Shown: positions 1 through 11,173, counted from the stretch's first letter. The stretch: DNA of 64,000 nucleotides from Sphingobium sp. Leaf26 (GCF_001421665.1 NZ_LMKV01000030.1:62001-126000); one strand, 5' to 3'. Notes: generated from the sequence alone by a model not told the origin. Numbers and translations are program-made.

Positions 1-946
1 CCACCGGGGTCAGCAGCGGCTCGCCCGCAAACCACGCATCCAGATTGGCGAGGACGAGGTCGGCCATTGCCCGGCGGCTGTGCGTGGTGGCGCTGCCCTG
101 ATGGGGTTGCAGCACGACCTGGTCCATGGCGATCAGCGCGGGGGGCACATGCGGTTCATGGGCGAAGACGTCCAGCCCGGCGCCGGCGATGCGGCCTTCG
201 GTCAGGGCGGCGACCAGCGCGTCCTCGTCGATCACGCTGCCCCGGCTGATATTGACGAGCACGCCGTCCGGGCCGAGCGCGTCGAGCATCGCGGCGTCCA
301 CCAGCTTGACCGTTTCCGGGCCGCCGGCCGTGGCGACGATCAGCACGTCGCTTTGCCGGGCGAAGGCGATCGGGTCGGCGACATAGCGCCAAGGGGCGTC
401 CGCCGCTTCCCGCCGGTTGTGATAGAGGATTTCACCCGCCACCGGCTCCAGCCGGGTCGCTATGGCGCGGCCGATGCGGCCAAGGCCCAATATGCCGATG
501 CGCCGGCCCGTCACCCGACCGGACAGAGCCGGCCTGATGCCGCGCGCCCAGTCGCCCGCGCGCAGCATCCGGTCGTTGGCGACCATGTTGCGCACCGTGG
601 CATAGAGCAGGCCGACGGCCAGGTCCGCGACATCGTCGGTCAGCACGTCGGGCGTGTTGGTCACGCGGATACCCTTGACGCGGGCATGATCGACATCGAC
701 CTTGTCATAGCCGACCGAGAAGAGGCCGATCATTTCCAGCTTCGGCAGCGCGTCCATGATCGCGGCCGATGCGCCGACCGACCCGAAGCTGACCAGCGCG
801 CGCGCCGCCCGCACCTGTGGTGGCAGGGCGGCGAGGTCGGCGTCGGCCGCCACGGCATGAACGGTGAAGCGGCGGGCCAGTTCGGCGTCCATATAGGGGT
901 TCAGCGGGCCATAGGCGACGATCGGGGGGCGTGAGGCATCGGTCAT
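1..946 (-). CDS. D-2-hydroxyacid dehydrogenase (GhrB-like), C-terminus cut by window edge
   Basis: Reads on the minus strand from ATG at 946 and leaves the window still open after 315 codons; by family length only a few residues are missing. The NAD(P) site is visible as GLGRIG (residues 154-159), followed by HNRR near 176-179, where a basic pair after the second strand suggests NADPH preference. The catalytic triad of the D-2-hydroxyacid dehydrogenase family is present: R235 in NISRG, E264 in the VFAHEP stretch and H282 in QPHQG. The family reduces glyoxylate, hydroxypyruvate or similar 2-oxo acids; the substrate is not visible here. It diverges from metX across about 76 bp. Confidence 0.88.
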   Translation of the reverse strand, partial: MTDASRPPIVAYGPLNPYMDAELARRFTVHAVAADADLAALPPQVRAARALVSFGSVGASAAIMDALPKLEMIGLFSVGYDKVDVDHARVKGIRVTNTPDVLTDDVADLAVGLLYATVRNMVANDRMLRAGDWARGIRPALSGRVTGRRIGILGLGRIGRAIATRLEPVAGEILYHNRREAADAPWRYVADPIAFARQSDVLIVATAGGPETVKLVDAAMLDALGPDGVLVNISRGSVIDEDALVAALTEGRIAGAGLDVFAHEPHVPPALIAMDQVVLQPHQGSATTHSRRAMADLVLANLDAWFAGEPLLTPV

Positions 947-1022
947 GCCGATCATCTAGGGACTGTGCCCCGGATGCGCCAGATTGACAGAGTGGAACGG
1001 CGGTCCTAGCCCCGCCTGCATC

Positions 1023-2159
1023 ATGGCCAGTGTCCCCATCAGCGAAGATAGTCGTTTCGGCCTGCGTCGGCAGGCCCGCCTGACCGGTCCCCTGCACCTG
1101 TCGAGCGGGGCGCTGCTTGGGCCGGTCGACATCGCCTATGAAACCTACGGCGCGATGAATGCGGACAAATCCAATGTCATCCTGATCTGCCACGCGCTGA
1201 CGGGCGACCAATATGTCGCGTCCGACCATCCCGTCACCGGCAAGCCGGGCTGGTGGTGGCGACTGGTGGGGGAGGGCAAGCCGGTCGATCCGGCGCGCCA
1301 TTTCATCGTCTGTAGCAATGTCATCGGAAGCTGCATGGGATCATCCGGCCCGGCCAGCATCGACCCTGCGACCGGCGATCCGCACGCCATGCGCTTTCCG
1401 GTGCTGACCATCGCCGACATGGTGCGGGCGCAGGCGGCGCTGCTGGACTATCTGGGCGTCGATCGCCTGTCCGCCGTCATCGGCGGGTCGATGGGGGGAA
1501 TGCAGGCGCTGACCTGGCCGACGCTCTTCCCCGATAGGGTCGAAAGCTGCGTCGTCATTGCCTCCACCGCGCGGCACAGCGCGCAGAATATCGCTTTCCA
1601 CGAGGTGGGCAGGCAGGCGATCATGGCCGACCCGCATTGGCGCGGCGGCGATTATTATGCGGACGGACTGGTGCCCAGCGCGGGGCTGGCCGTCGCGCGC
1701 ATGGCCGCGCATATCACCTATCTGTCCGAAGCGGGGCTGACCGAGAAATTCGGGCGGCGCTTGCAAGGGCGTGACGCCAAGACATTCGGCTTCGACGCGG
1801 ATTTTCAGGTGGAAAGCTATTTGCGGCATCAGGGGCTGAGCTTCGTCGAGCGGTTCGACGCGAATTCCTATCTCTACATCACCCGCGCGATGGACTATTA
1901 TGACATTGCCGACGATCATGGCGGGTCGCTGGCCAAGGCGTTCGCGGCGAGCAAGGCGCGCTTCTGCCTCGTCAGCTTCGATACCGACTGGCTCTATCCG
2001 ACGACCGAATCGCGGATCATCGTCCATGCCCTGAACGCATCGGGCGCGCAGGCCAGCTTCGTAGAACTGTCCAGCCCGTTCGGCCACGACGCCTTCCTGC
2101 TGGAATGCCCCGAACTCAACCGGGTGGTGGACGGCTTCCTGAAAGGGGGCCGGGCATGA
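1023..2159 (+). CDS. metX: Homoserine O-acyltransferase MetX
   Basis: An alpha/beta-hydrolase-fold acyltransferase of 378 aa that activates homoserine for methionine synthesis. The nucleophile elbow GGSMGGM carries Ser156. The partner Asp lies in SFDTDWLYP and the His in SPFGHDAF near the C-terminus, as in the MetX family. ATG 1023 is preferred over an upstream in-frame TTG at 984 because the family begins close to this Met. The stop overlaps the metW start (ATGA), the usual metX-metW arrangement. Whether the donor is acetyl- or succinyl-CoA cannot be settled from family membership alone. Confidence 0.93.
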   Translation: MASVPISEDSRFGLRRQARLTGPLHLSSGALLGPVDIAYETYGAMNADKSNVILICHALTGDQYVASDHPVTGKPGWWWRLVGEGKPVDPARHFIVCSNVIGSCMGSSGPASIDPATGDPHAMRFPVLTIADMVRAQAALLDYLGVDRLSAVIGGSMGGMQALTWPTLFPDRVESCVVIASTARHSAQNIAFHEVGRQAIMADPHWRGGDYYADGLVPSAGLAVARMAAHITYLSEAGLTEKFGRRLQGRDAKTFGFDADFQVESYLRHQGLSFVERFDANSYLYITRAMDYYDIADDHGGSLAKAFAASKARFCLVSFDTDWLYPTTESRIIVHALNASGAQASFVELSSPFGHDAFLLECPELNRVVDGFLKGGRA

Positions 2160-2749
2160 GCGAGACGTTGCGCCCCGATCTCGCCCTGATCGCGCGCACG
2201 GTGCGGCAGGGCGCGCGCGTGCTGGACGTGGGCTGCGGCGACGGCGCGCTGATGGCGGCGATGCGCGACAATGCGCAGGTGGATGCGCGCGGGCTGGAGA
2301 TTGACGGCTCGAATGTGGCCGCCGCCGTGGGGCGCGGCCTGTCGGTGGTGCAGGGGGACGCCGACACCGACCTTGGCTATTATCCCGACGCCAGTTTCGA
2401 CTATGCGATATTGAGCCAGACGCTCCAGACGACGCGGCGGCCTGACCTGGTGGTCGAGGAATTGCTGCGAATCGGGCGACAGGCGTTCGTATCCTTCCCG
2501 AATTTCGCGCATTGGCGCGGGCGCATTTCGCTGCTGTGGGGCGGGCGGATGCCGGTGACGCGGCTGTTGCCGGACACATGGTATGATACGCTCAACATCC
2601 ATCATGTGACGGTCGATGATTTTCGCGCGCTGGTAAAGGAGCGGGGCTGGACCATCGACGGCCAGTGGTTCCTGAAGGGCGACAAGGAAACCACGCATGC
2701 CAATGCGAACCTGTTCGCCGAGCATGCCGTGTTCCTGCTGCGCAAATAA
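2156..2749 (+). CDS. metW: Methionine biosynthesis protein MetW (methyltransferase fold)
   Basis: A 197-aa class I SAM-methyltransferase-like protein. Motif I appears as VLDVGCGDG near residues 20-28, and the MetW-typical phrases [11 protein letters not shown] and [13 protein letters not shown] lie in the C-terminal half. It starts inside the metX stop codon (4-nt ATGA overlap), so the two are probably translationally coupled. In the family MetW works with MetX in the homoserine acylation branch of methionine synthesis; its exact biochemical role is not evident from sequence. Confidence 0.92.
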   Translation: MSETLRPDLALIARTVRQGARVLDVGCGDGALMAAMRDNAQVDARGLEIDGSNVAAAVGRGLSVVQGDADTDLGYYPDASFDYAILSQTLQTTRRPDLVVEELLRIGRQAFVSFPNFAHWRGRISLLWGGRMPVTRLLPDTWYDTLNIHHVTVDDFRALVKERGWTIDGQWFLKGDKETTHANANLFAEHAVFLLRK

Positions 2750-2750
2750 T

Positions 2751-3152
2751 TCAGTTGCCCGGACCTGCCTGTCGCAGGCCAAAGGATGTTGCGCGGCCGC
2801 GTGCCGCTTCACGGCGGAAATGGGTAAGGCCGGAGGTCAGAGCAGCAGCATAGACCGGGCGGTCCGGTGATTTGGGTGCTGGGGCCTTCAATACCGCGTC
2901 CACATCGACCGGCTCTTCAAATTCCACACCGAAATGGCGATCCGCCGTCCAGACGACCCGACCGGGCATTTCCGTTTCGCCACGAGTGACGACGATACGG
3001 ACGCCGACACCGGGCGATTTGCCCTGGATGCGGGCGCCGCCGGCTGAAATATCGCGGATGCGCACGAGCTGCTTGGCCGATAATGGTTCACCCAGATTGA
3101 GGTGGGCATCCATGAAGACGTTGGAGCGCTTTGCGCGCGGAGGGAGGGCCAT
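2751..3152 (-). CDS. PilZ domain protein
   Basis: A 133-aa single-domain protein. The segment RIRDISAGGARIQG matches the D/NxSxxG half of the c-di-GMP-binding PilZ motif, followed by the expected beta strands (VGVRIVV, GRVVWTADRHFGVEFEEPVD). A basic stretch near residue 6 (RAKRS) may supply the arginine half, but it does not fit the motif perfectly, so ligand binding is uncertain. ATG 3152 has an AGAAGGA ribosome site 5-6 nt upstream; an ATG at 3179 is possible but lacks one. It converges tail to tail with metW. A GGDEF protein elsewhere in the window could feed the same signalling network. Confidence 0.75.
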   Translation of the reverse strand: MALPPRAKRSNVFMDAHLNLGEPLSAKQLVRIRDISAGGARIQGKSPGVGVRIVVTRGETEMPGRVVWTADRHFGVEFEEPVDVDAVLKAPAPKSPDRPVYAAALTSGLTHFRREAARGRATSFGLRQAGPGN

Positions 3153-3258
3153 GATCCTTCTCGCATGATGGTTCGTCATGGGAAGGAGTCCTGAACCGCG
3201 CCGGTGGTTGCAGGCGTCTCGCCAGTCCGGGGCTGCCGTGCGGCGGGCGGAGCCTGTA

Positions 3259-3873
3259 TCAGCGCTGCGGCCCGATGCCCTTTTCGATGAGGGCGTTGGC
3301 GATGGCGGCGATCTCCTCCGCCGGACGGGCATCGTCCCATACGCCATAGCGCAGACCGAGGAATACGTTCATGCCCATGATCGCCCAGGCATGGACTTCT
3401 TCGACGTCCGGACGCACATCGCCGCGCGCGGCGGCGGCTGTCAGGCGGGCGGCCATGCGGCTGGCGGTATTTTCATAATGGGCGCGATAGGCGGCCTGAT
3501 CGACGAACTCAGCCTCGTCGATGATGCGGTAGATTTCCTTGTGGGCGCGGGCGAATTCCAGGAAGCTCAACAGGCCGATCCGCTCCGCGTCGATGCCGTC
3601 GCGCGCCTCCGCGATGCGGGGGGAGACATAGTCGCGCACCTGCCCCGACATGTCGTTCACCAACGCGCGGAAAATGTCATCCTTGGTATCGAAATAGGTG
3701 TAGAAGCTGCCAAGCGCACAGCCGGCGCGGCGGGTGATGCCGCTGATCGATCCGTCATGGAATCCCTTCTCGCCAAATTCCGCAGCAGCGGCCGACAAAA
3801 GAGCGCGGCGGGTGCGCTCCCCGCGCGGGGTACGGGGCGTCTTGTCGTCCTTTGCGGCACCTTGGTCGGTCAT
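3259..3873 (-). CDS. TetR/AcrR-family transcriptional repressor
   Basis: A 204-aa protein with an N-terminal TetR helix-turn-helix (TRRALLSAAAAEFGEKGF, then ITRRAGCALGSFYTYFDTKDD, the SxGSFYxYFxxKxx signature at about residues 40-60) and a helical ligand-binding C-terminal domain. ATG 3873 is chosen over upstream in-frame Mets (3888, 3909) because AGGAG sits 5 nt before it. It is divergent from the TonB receptor at 4035, and the shared intergenic region holds a perfect inverted repeat, so it most likely represses itself and the receptor/MFS unit. The inducer is unknown. Confidence 0.88.
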   Translation of the reverse strand: MTDQGAAKDDKTPRTPRGERTRRALLSAAAAEFGEKGFHDGSISGITRRAGCALGSFYTYFDTKDDIFRALVNDMSGQVRDYVSPRIAEARDGIDAERIGLLSFLEFARAHKEIYRIIDEAEFVDQAAYRAHYENTASRMAARLTAAAARGDVRPDVEEVHAWAIMGMNVFLGLRYGVWDDARPAEEIAAIANALIEKGIGPQR

Positions 3874-3940
3874 CTCCACTCCTGACATCCTGTGTATTTT
3901 TGGCCGCACTGATGCGCTCTCATGCCCAGCCTCTTATTTC

Positions 3941-3962
3941 AAGTTGAAAGATGGTTCAACTT
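3941..3962. promoter_or_regulatory. Perfect inverted repeat, candidate TetR operator
   Basis: AAGTTGAA, 6-nt spacer, TTCAACTT: a perfect 8-bp dyad in the 161-bp divergent gap between the TetR gene and the TonB-dependent receptor. It is the clearest symmetric site in that gap. Assignment to the TetR protein is inferred from position. Confidence 0.6.
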
Positions 3963-4034
3963 TCATTATCGAATCGGACAAGGCAAAGCGACCCGGCAGA
4001 CCGGGCGCGCCATTTTCAGGAGAGGACCGACCCG

Positions 4035-6395
4035 ATGAAGGCCCATCAGACCATTCGTGCTCTTGCGCTCGCTTCCGCCGCCTGGGGCGGCATGATTGCG
4101 CTGCCCGTGCTGGCGCAGGACGCTGCGCCACAGGCTTCCGCTGCCGATGATGACGCGCCGATCGTCGTCACCGCCCGCCGGCGCGAGGAAACTCTGGTCA
4201 GCGTACCGATCGCGGTCAGCGCCTTTTCCGGCGAAGCGCTGGAAAAGGGCGGGGCGATCGATATCACCGATCTGGCCAACATCACCCCCAACACCACGCT
4301 GGAGGCATCGCGCGGCACCAATTCGACCCTCACCGCCTTCATCCGCGGCGTGGGCCAGCAGGATCCGGTATCGGGCTTCGAACAGGGCGTCGGCATCTAT
4401 CTGGACGATGTCTATCTCAACCGGCCGCAGGGCGCGTTGCTCGATATCTATGACGTGGAGCGGATCGAGATACTGCGCGGGCCGCAGGGCACGCTCTATG
4501 GCCGCAACACGATCGGCGGCGCGGTGAAATATGTGACCAGGATGCTGCCACAGGATTTTTCGCTGAAGGTGAAGGGGACGTACGGCAGCTATGACCAGGC
4601 GGACGGCCTGATCAGTGTATCCGCGCCGATCAGCGATCTGATCCGGGTCGGTGGCGCCTTTGCCCGCCTGTCGCGCGGCGGGTTCGGCAAGAACCTCACC
4701 ACCGGTCAGGAAAATTACAACAAGGATATCTGGGCCGGACGCGCGACCTTCGAAATGGGCGGCTATGGCGCGCCGGTGCTGATGCGCATCACCGGCGACT
4801 ATACGAAGGACAAGAGCAATCCGCGCGGCGGCCACCGCCTGATCCCCGGACAGGCGTCGGGCGCGCCGGTGCTGGACAATGTGTTCGATACGCGCGGCGG
4901 GCTGGTCGATCCCCGGCAGCAGGTCAAATCCTACGGCCTGTCGATGAACATCTCGGCGGAGCTGAACGACGTCTTCACGCTGAAATCGATCAGCGCCTGG
5001 CGCAAGGATGACAGCGCATCGCCGATCGATTTCGACGCTTTGCCCGCCGTCGATGTCGACGTGCCGGCCTTCTACCGCAACGAACAGTTGAGCCAGGAAG
5101 TGCAGTTGCAGGTCGACGCCGGGCCGCTGAAGGGCATGGTCGGCTTCTACTATCTGGACGCCAGCGCCGACACGCAGTTCGACACGCGCATCTTCACCAC
5201 GCTGGCGGGCCTGACGGCGTTCACGCAGGCCGATGTCGATACCGAAACCTATGCGATCTTCGGCGACTTCACCTATGATTTCAGCCCGCAGTTCAGCGTG
5301 TCGGCCGGTGGTCGCTATACCTGGGACGAGCGGCGCGCGGATATTCTTCGGCAAAATTATCTGGGTGGCGGGTCGCCGGTCTTCGGCGGCGCGGGCCTCC
5401 CCTTCGGCGCGCCCAGCACCGATTTCCGGGGATCGGCCAAATATAGGAAATTCACCCCGCGCTTTTCGGTCAGCTACAAGCCGACGCAGGATCATAATAT
5501 CTATGCCAGCTATTCCAAGGGCTTCAAGGGCGGCGGCTTCGACCCGCGCGGCGTGGGCACCAATGCGCCGGACCTGAATGGCGACGGCATCCGGCAGGAT
5601 AGCGAAATCGCCTCCTTCCTCAGCTTCCGACCCGAAGAGGTGGACAGCTATGAGGTCGGCTACAAGGGCAATTTCATGGACGGCGCGCTCTTTGTCGCGG
5701 TCGCGGGCTTCTATGCCGACTACAAGGATGTGCAGATTCCAGGCTCGGTCGCCTGCACCGTCAATGTCGGTGGCGTGGCGACGCCCTCCTTCTGCGGCAT
5801 CGTGTCCAATGCGGGCAAGGCGCGGTTCAAGGGGCTGGAGTTCGAAAGCAACGCACGGTTGGGTCGCGACATGCTGACCAGCGGCGACCGGCTGAACCTG
5901 GCTACCGCGATCGGCTATATCGACGCGGAATATCGGGAATATATTGCCAACATCGGCGGCGTACCGACCGATGTGGCGCAATATCGCCAGGTGCAGAATA
6001 CGCCGAAATGGACGGCCAGCGGGACGCTGAGCTACAACACGCCCGTAGGCGATGGCAGCCTCTATGCAGGCAGCACGGTTTCCTGGCGGTCCAAGACCTA
6101 TCAGTTCGAAATTCCCAACCCCTATATCGACCAGAAGGGCTATGCGCTGTGGGACGCCAGCATCGTCTATACCGCGCCCGACGACCGCTGGTCGCTGGGC
6201 GTCCATGGCAAGAACATCCTGGACAAGGAATATAAGACGTCGGGCTATACCTTCGTCGCGGCCAACCCGGTGACCGGGGCGATCATCAACAATGCCGCCG
6301 GCTTCCCGACGCCGTCGCTGGGGCGTGAAGGCACGTTGACCGCCTTCTACGGCAATCCGCGTCAGGTGTTCGTGACGGGGACGCTGAGGTTCTGA
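4035..6395 (+). CDS. TonB-dependent outer-membrane receptor
   Basis: A 786-aa precursor with a signal peptide (MKAHQTIRALALAS... to about residue 28, cleavage after LAQ), a TonB-box-like APIVVTARRRE, a plug domain (FIRGVGQQ, VGIYLDDVYL, IEILRGPQGTLYGRNTIGG) and a beta-barrel ending in the aromatic TLRF. AGGAGAGG lies 9-12 nt before ATG 4035; in-frame codons upstream to 3951 run through the operator and are not used. It is of the large sphingomonad receptor type that imports an unidentified bulky substrate using TonB energy. It is followed at 155 bp by an MFS transporter, suggesting outer- and inner-membrane steps of one uptake route. Confidence 0.93.
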   Translation: MKAHQTIRALALASAAWGGMIALPVLAQDAAPQASAADDDAPIVVTARRREETLVSVPIAVSAFSGEALEKGGAIDITDLANITPNTTLEASRGTNSTLTAFIRGVGQQDPVSGFEQGVGIYLDDVYLNRPQGALLDIYDVERIEILRGPQGTLYGRNTIGGAVKYVTRMLPQDFSLKVKGTYGSYDQADGLISVSAPISDLIRVGGAFARLSRGGFGKNLTTGQENYNKDIWAGRATFEMGGYGAPVLMRITGDYTKDKSNPRGGHRLIPGQASGAPVLDNVFDTRGGLVDPRQQVKSYGLSMNISAELNDVFTLKSISAWRKDDSASPIDFDALPAVDVDVPAFYRNEQLSQEVQLQVDAGPLKGMVGFYYLDASADTQFDTRIFTTLAGLTAFTQADVDTETYAIFGDFTYDFSPQFSVSAGGRYTWDERRADILRQNYLGGGSPVFGGAGLPFGAPSTDFRGSAKYRKFTPRFSVSYKPTQDHNIYASYSKGFKGGGFDPRGVGTNAPDLNGDGIRQDSEIASFLSFRPEEVDSYEVGYKGNFMDGALFVAVAGFYADYKDVQIPGSVACTVNVGGVATPSFCGIVSNAGKARFKGLEFESNARLGRDMLTSGDRLNLATAIGYIDAEYREYIANIGGVPTDVAQYRQVQNTPKWTASGTLSYNTPVGDGSLYAGSTVSWRSKTYQFEIPNPYIDQKGYALWDASIVYTAPDDRWSLGVHGKNILDKEYKTSGYTFVAANPVTGAIINNAAGFPTPSLGREGTLTAFYGNPRQVFVTGTLRF

Positions 6396-6420
6396 TCCTG
6401 ATTGGACGATCTGGAAAAAT

Positions 6421-6521
6421 CCGTTCGTCCTGAGTAGCCATTGAGCGAAATCGAAATGGCGTATCGAAGGATGCTTCGATACGAGGCTTCGACAGGCTCA
6501 GCCTCTACTCAGCACGAACGG
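6421..6521. repeat. Dispersed palindromic element (CCGTTCG...CGAACGG family)
   Basis: The outer arms CCGTTCG..CTGAGTAG and CTACTCAG..CGAACGG pair with each other. Inside is a perfect 10-bp hairpin CGTATCGAAG/CTTCGATACG and then GGCTTCGACAGGCTCAGCC. Related copies lie at 9490-9603 and 17098-17183, so this is a repeated intergenic element rather than a terminator specific to the receptor gene. Confidence 0.7.
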
Positions 6522-6549
6522 AGCAGGGGAAAGTCAGCAGAAGGGTTTC

Positions 6550-7800
6550 ATGACCGATCGAACAACCTCTCCCGCCTATCGTGGCGTCGTGCTGGCGATG
6601 CTGCTGCTGGTCTATACGTTCAATTTCCTGGACCGGCAGATCCTGGGTATCCTCGCCGGGCCGATCAAGGCGGAGCTGGGGCTGAGCGATACCCAACTCG
6701 GCGCGCTGGGCGGCATCGCCTTCGCCCTGCTCTATTCGACGCTGGCGATCCCGCTGGCGTTGCTGGCGGACCGGACCAGCCGCACCTGGGTCATCACCGT
6801 CAGCCTGGCCATCTGGAGCGGCTTCACCGCGCTGTGCGGGATCGCGACCAGCTTCACCCAGATGTTCCTGTTCCGCATCGGCGTGGGCGTGGGGGAGGCC
6901 GGTGGCGTTGCGCCGTCCTATGCCGTGATTTCCGACTATTTTCCGCAGCATCAACGGGCGCGGGCGCTGTCCGTCTATTCGCTCGGTATCCCCTTGGGGT
7001 CGGCGGGCGGCGTGCTGCTGGGCGGCTATATCGCGCAGACGGTGGAATGGCGGACGGCCTTCATCGCGGTGGGCGTGCTGGGCATCCTGATCGCACCGAT
7101 TTTCCGGCTGGTGGTGCGGGAACCGGCGCGGCCGGTGCAGACGGGCAAGATGGTGCCGGTCAGCGCCGTGTTCGGCATCCTCGCGGCCAAGCGCAGCTTC
7201 TGGATGCTGGCGCTGGGCGCGGCGTGCAGTTCGATGTGCGGCTATGGCGTCGCCTTCTGGTTGCCGAGCCTGCTGATGCGCAGCTTTGGCCTGGACCTGA
7301 TGGGGGCGGGGCAGTTTCTGGGCGGGCTGTTGCTGATCGGTGGGGTGGCAGGCGTGCTGCTGGGCGGCTTCCTGGGCGACGCGATGGGCAACAGGGACAA
7401 GGCCTATTTCGCCTGGGTTCCGGCGGTCAGCTATGTGATCGGCATGCCCCTGTTCGTGATCGGGGTGCTGTCGAGCAGCGTGACCGTCGCCTTCGCCCTG
7501 TTCCTGATCCCGCAGGCGCTGGTCTATGTCTGGCTGGGGCCGGTGCTGACCGCCGTGCAGCATCTGGTGCCGCCGCATATGCGGGCGAGCGCTTCGGCCA
7601 CATTCCTGCTGATCAACAACCTCGTCGGGCTGGGGCTGGGGTCATGGAGCGTCGGCGCATTGTCCGACGCGCTGACGCCGACCTACGGGGTCGAGGCGCT
7701 GCGCTATGCGATCGTCGCGGCGCTGGGCTTCTATCTACTCGCGGGGCTGTTCATGGCGCTGGCGGGCAAGGCGCTGCGCAAGGATTGGGTGACGGCGTGA
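6550..7800 (+). CDS. MFS transporter, Spinster-like
   Basis: A 416-aa protein with twelve predicted membrane segments. The MFS loop 2-3 signature is present as LADRTSRTW, and FNFLDRQILGILAGPIK at the N-terminus is the typical start of the Spinster-like MFS proteins that accompany TonB receptors in sphingomonads. GAAGGG precedes the ATG at 7 nt. It is probably co-regulated with the upstream receptor. Substrate and transport direction cannot be read from sequence. Confidence 0.9.
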   Translation: MTDRTTSPAYRGVVLAMLLLVYTFNFLDRQILGILAGPIKAELGLSDTQLGALGGIAFALLYSTLAIPLALLADRTSRTWVITVSLAIWSGFTALCGIATSFTQMFLFRIGVGVGEAGGVAPSYAVISDYFPQHQRARALSVYSLGIPLGSAGGVLLGGYIAQTVEWRTAFIAVGVLGILIAPIFRLVVREPARPVQTGKMVPVSAVFGILAAKRSFWMLALGAACSSMCGYGVAFWLPSLLMRSFGLDLMGAGQFLGGLLLIGGVAGVLLGGFLGDAMGNRDKAYFAWVPAVSYVIGMPLFVIGVLSSSVTVAFALFLIPQALVYVWLGPVLTAVQHLVPPHMRASASATFLLINNLVGLGLGSWSVGALSDALTPTYGVEALRYAIVAALGFYLLAGLFMALAGKALRKDWVTA

Positions 7801-7886
7801 GACAGCGAGTTGGACACATGTTGCGATACGCTGTCATTCGTGAACAGGCAGAAGCAACCGGCCCATTCATGATTTCAAATCACTAA

Positions 7887-9464
<1,578 letters not shown>

Positions 9465-9489
9465 GGCGCGTCCAGAAATAACAACAGCC

Positions 9490-9603
9490 GTCCGTGCCGA
9501 GCAGGGACTGAGCATGGCGAAGGCCTGTATCGAAGCATGCGCGCCAAACCCATCCTTCGATACGCCGCTTCGACAAGCGCAGCGGCTACTCAGGACGAAC
9601 GGA
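9490..9603. repeat. Dispersed palindromic element, diverged copy
   Basis: The right half (CTTCGATACGCCGCTTCGAC, then CTACTCAGGACGAACGG) matches the element at 6421-6521. The left arm is degenerate (TCCGTGCCGAGCAGGGACTGAG). It fills the gap between the mutarotase-like gene and prfC. Confidence 0.6.
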
Positions 9604-9614
9604 AAGCGGGCTAC

Positions 9615-10505
9615 TTAGTCGCCAATCAGGCTGACGTCCATGCGGAAGCTGCGGGCGTCGCCCGGCAGCAGCGTCATGATGCCCTGCTTGGCCCAGACAT
9701 CACCGTCGAACCCGACCAGATCGGCCATGCCGGCCCAGGGTTCGACGCACAGATAATGGGCGCCGGGTTTCTGCCACAGGCCCAGCCAGGGCGTGTCGGG
9801 GAAGTCGATGCGAAGATGCGGCCGGCCGGGGACGCCCCAGGTCAGCGATCGGCTGGCGAGATCGTCCCAGATGAGCGCGTCCCCTTCGAACATCGCATGG
9901 GTGAGGGCGAGCGTGTCGCCTTTTACCGGCGAGGGCGCGGCTTCACGGGCGATCAGGCCGGGTTCGGCACCGACCTTGCGGATCGGGGCGGGTTCGGGCT
10001 TCTCGAAGATGATGCGATGATCCTCCACCGTGCCGCCATAGGGGAGCGGCCAGGCGAAGGCGGGATGATAGCCGAAGGAGAAGGGCATGTGCGCCTCCCC
10101 GCGATTGCTGACCGTGGCGGTCATGCGCAGCGTGGCGCCTTGGAGGGCGAAACCCATGTCGAGGCGGAAGTCGAAGGGATAGATGGCGCGGCTTTCGTCA
10201 TCCGCCTCCAGCCGCAGGGTCAGGCTGGCATCATCGCGCGCCACCGGGACGAAGGGTTTGCGCCGGGCAAAGCCATGCTGGGGCATGGGATAATCCTGCC
10301 CGTCGAGCCGGTAGGCGTCGCCGCGCGACCGGCCGACGAAGGGGAAGAGCAACGGCGCATGGCCGGTCCACCAGCGCGGATCGGCATCGGTCATCAGCGC
10401 GCGGCCTTCGCTGTCCGTCAGCGAGCAGAGTTCCGCGCCGAGCGAGTCGATGCTGGCGGAAAGAGCGGTCGAGGCGATGGTGAAATGCGGGTCGGATGCG
10501 GACAA
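9615..10505 (-). CDS. Aldose 1-epimerase (galactose mutarotase) family protein
   Basis: A 296-aa protein of the LacX/YeaD-like aldose epimerase fold. GHAPLLFPFVGRSRGDAY, then SFGYHPAFAW and the ECVEPW-like CVEPWAG supply the family His and Glu/Asp positions. The start is TTG at 10505, supported by a full AGGAGG 8 nt upstream; no in-frame ATG lies closer. It would interconvert anomers of a free or phosphorylated sugar; the sugar is not apparent. It diverges from the exported protein at 10631. Confidence 0.85.
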   Translation of the reverse strand: MSASDPHFTIASTALSASIDSLGAELCSLTDSEGRALMTDADPRWWTGHAPLLFPFVGRSRGDAYRLDGQDYPMPQHGFARRKPFVPVARDDASLTLRLEADDESRAIYPFDFRLDMGFALQGATLRMTATVSNRGEAHMPFSFGYHPAFAWPLPYGGTVEDHRIIFEKPEPAPIRKVGAEPGLIAREAAPSPVKGDTLALTHAMFEGDALIWDDLASRSLTWGVPGRPHLRIDFPDTPWLGLWQKPGAHYLCVEPWAGMADLVGFDGDVWAKQGIMTLLPGDARSFRMDVSLIGD

Positions 10506-10630
10506 GGATGGGCCTCCTGCATGGGGATGGGCCTCGCATAGCGGGGCTGCGTGTAGCTGTCTCCTTCGCTGTTCGTTTCGGCAGGGAACCGATAGCGTCG
10601 ATCGCTGGTTCTGCGCAGCGGAGGACCATC

Positions 10631-11155
10631 ATGAAATCAATCGCAATCGCAACCGCCCTGGTGCTGCTCATGCCCGGCGCGGCGCTGGCCCAGGACCAGA
10701 ACCAGAACCAAGACAAGGCCAAGCAGGAAGAGGCGGACAAGAAGGACGGCAATCTGGACAAGGCGGGCAAGATCGCCATCCAGCCGGCGCGTGACGTGGG
10801 GCTGGACAAGGAGGAGATTCCGCCGGTGCTGCTGAAGGCGGTGGACAATCCCTATGCCGCGCCGCCGTCGCGTACCTGCAAGGGGCTGAAGGCGTCGCTG
10901 GGCGAATTGAACGCCGTGCTGGGCGACGATTTTACCCAGGGGGCCAAGGCGAACGAGAATCGCACCGGCAAGATCGCCGAGGCGGTGGGCAAGACGGTGG
11001 TCAATTCGCTGATCCCGTTCCGTGGCCTCGTCCGTGAGATCAGCGGTGCAGCCCCGGCCGAGCGGCGCTTGCAGGCGGCGGTGACGGCGGGCGTGGCGCG
11101 GCGCGGCTATCTGCGCGGCATGGCGGCGACCAAGGGATGCAAGGTGGTGAGTTAG
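10631..11155 (+). CDS. Exported protein of unknown function
   Basis: A 174-aa protein with a clear signal peptide (MKSIAIATALVLLMPGAALAQ, cleaved after ALA) followed by a highly charged Gln/Lys/Glu/Asp-rich linker (about residues 21-50) and a globular C-terminal half with two cysteines that could form a disulfide. GGAGG lies 6-7 nt before ATG 10631. I do not recognise the family. The charged linker suggests a periplasmic, possibly wall- or membrane-associated protein. Confidence 0.75.
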   Translation: MKSIAIATALVLLMPGAALAQDQNQNQDKAKQEEADKKDGNLDKAGKIAIQPARDVGLDKEEIPPVLLKAVDNPYAAPPSRTCKGLKASLGELNAVLGDDFTQGAKANENRTGKIAEAVGKTVVNSLIPFRGLVREISGAAPAERRLQAAVTAGVARRGYLRGMAATKGCKVVS

Positions 11156-11173
11156 GTCCGACTTTCCCCTCCT

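Noticed and set aside
947..1022. Search for a SAM-responsive riboswitch ahead of metX
   Set aside because: The 76-bp gap shows no SAM-II or related consensus and is too short for most aptamers.
3966..6206. 746-codon open frame antisense to the TonB receptor
   Set aside because: Its translation is His/Arg/Ala-rich without domains and mirrors the receptor's codon bias; it is a by-product of high GC.
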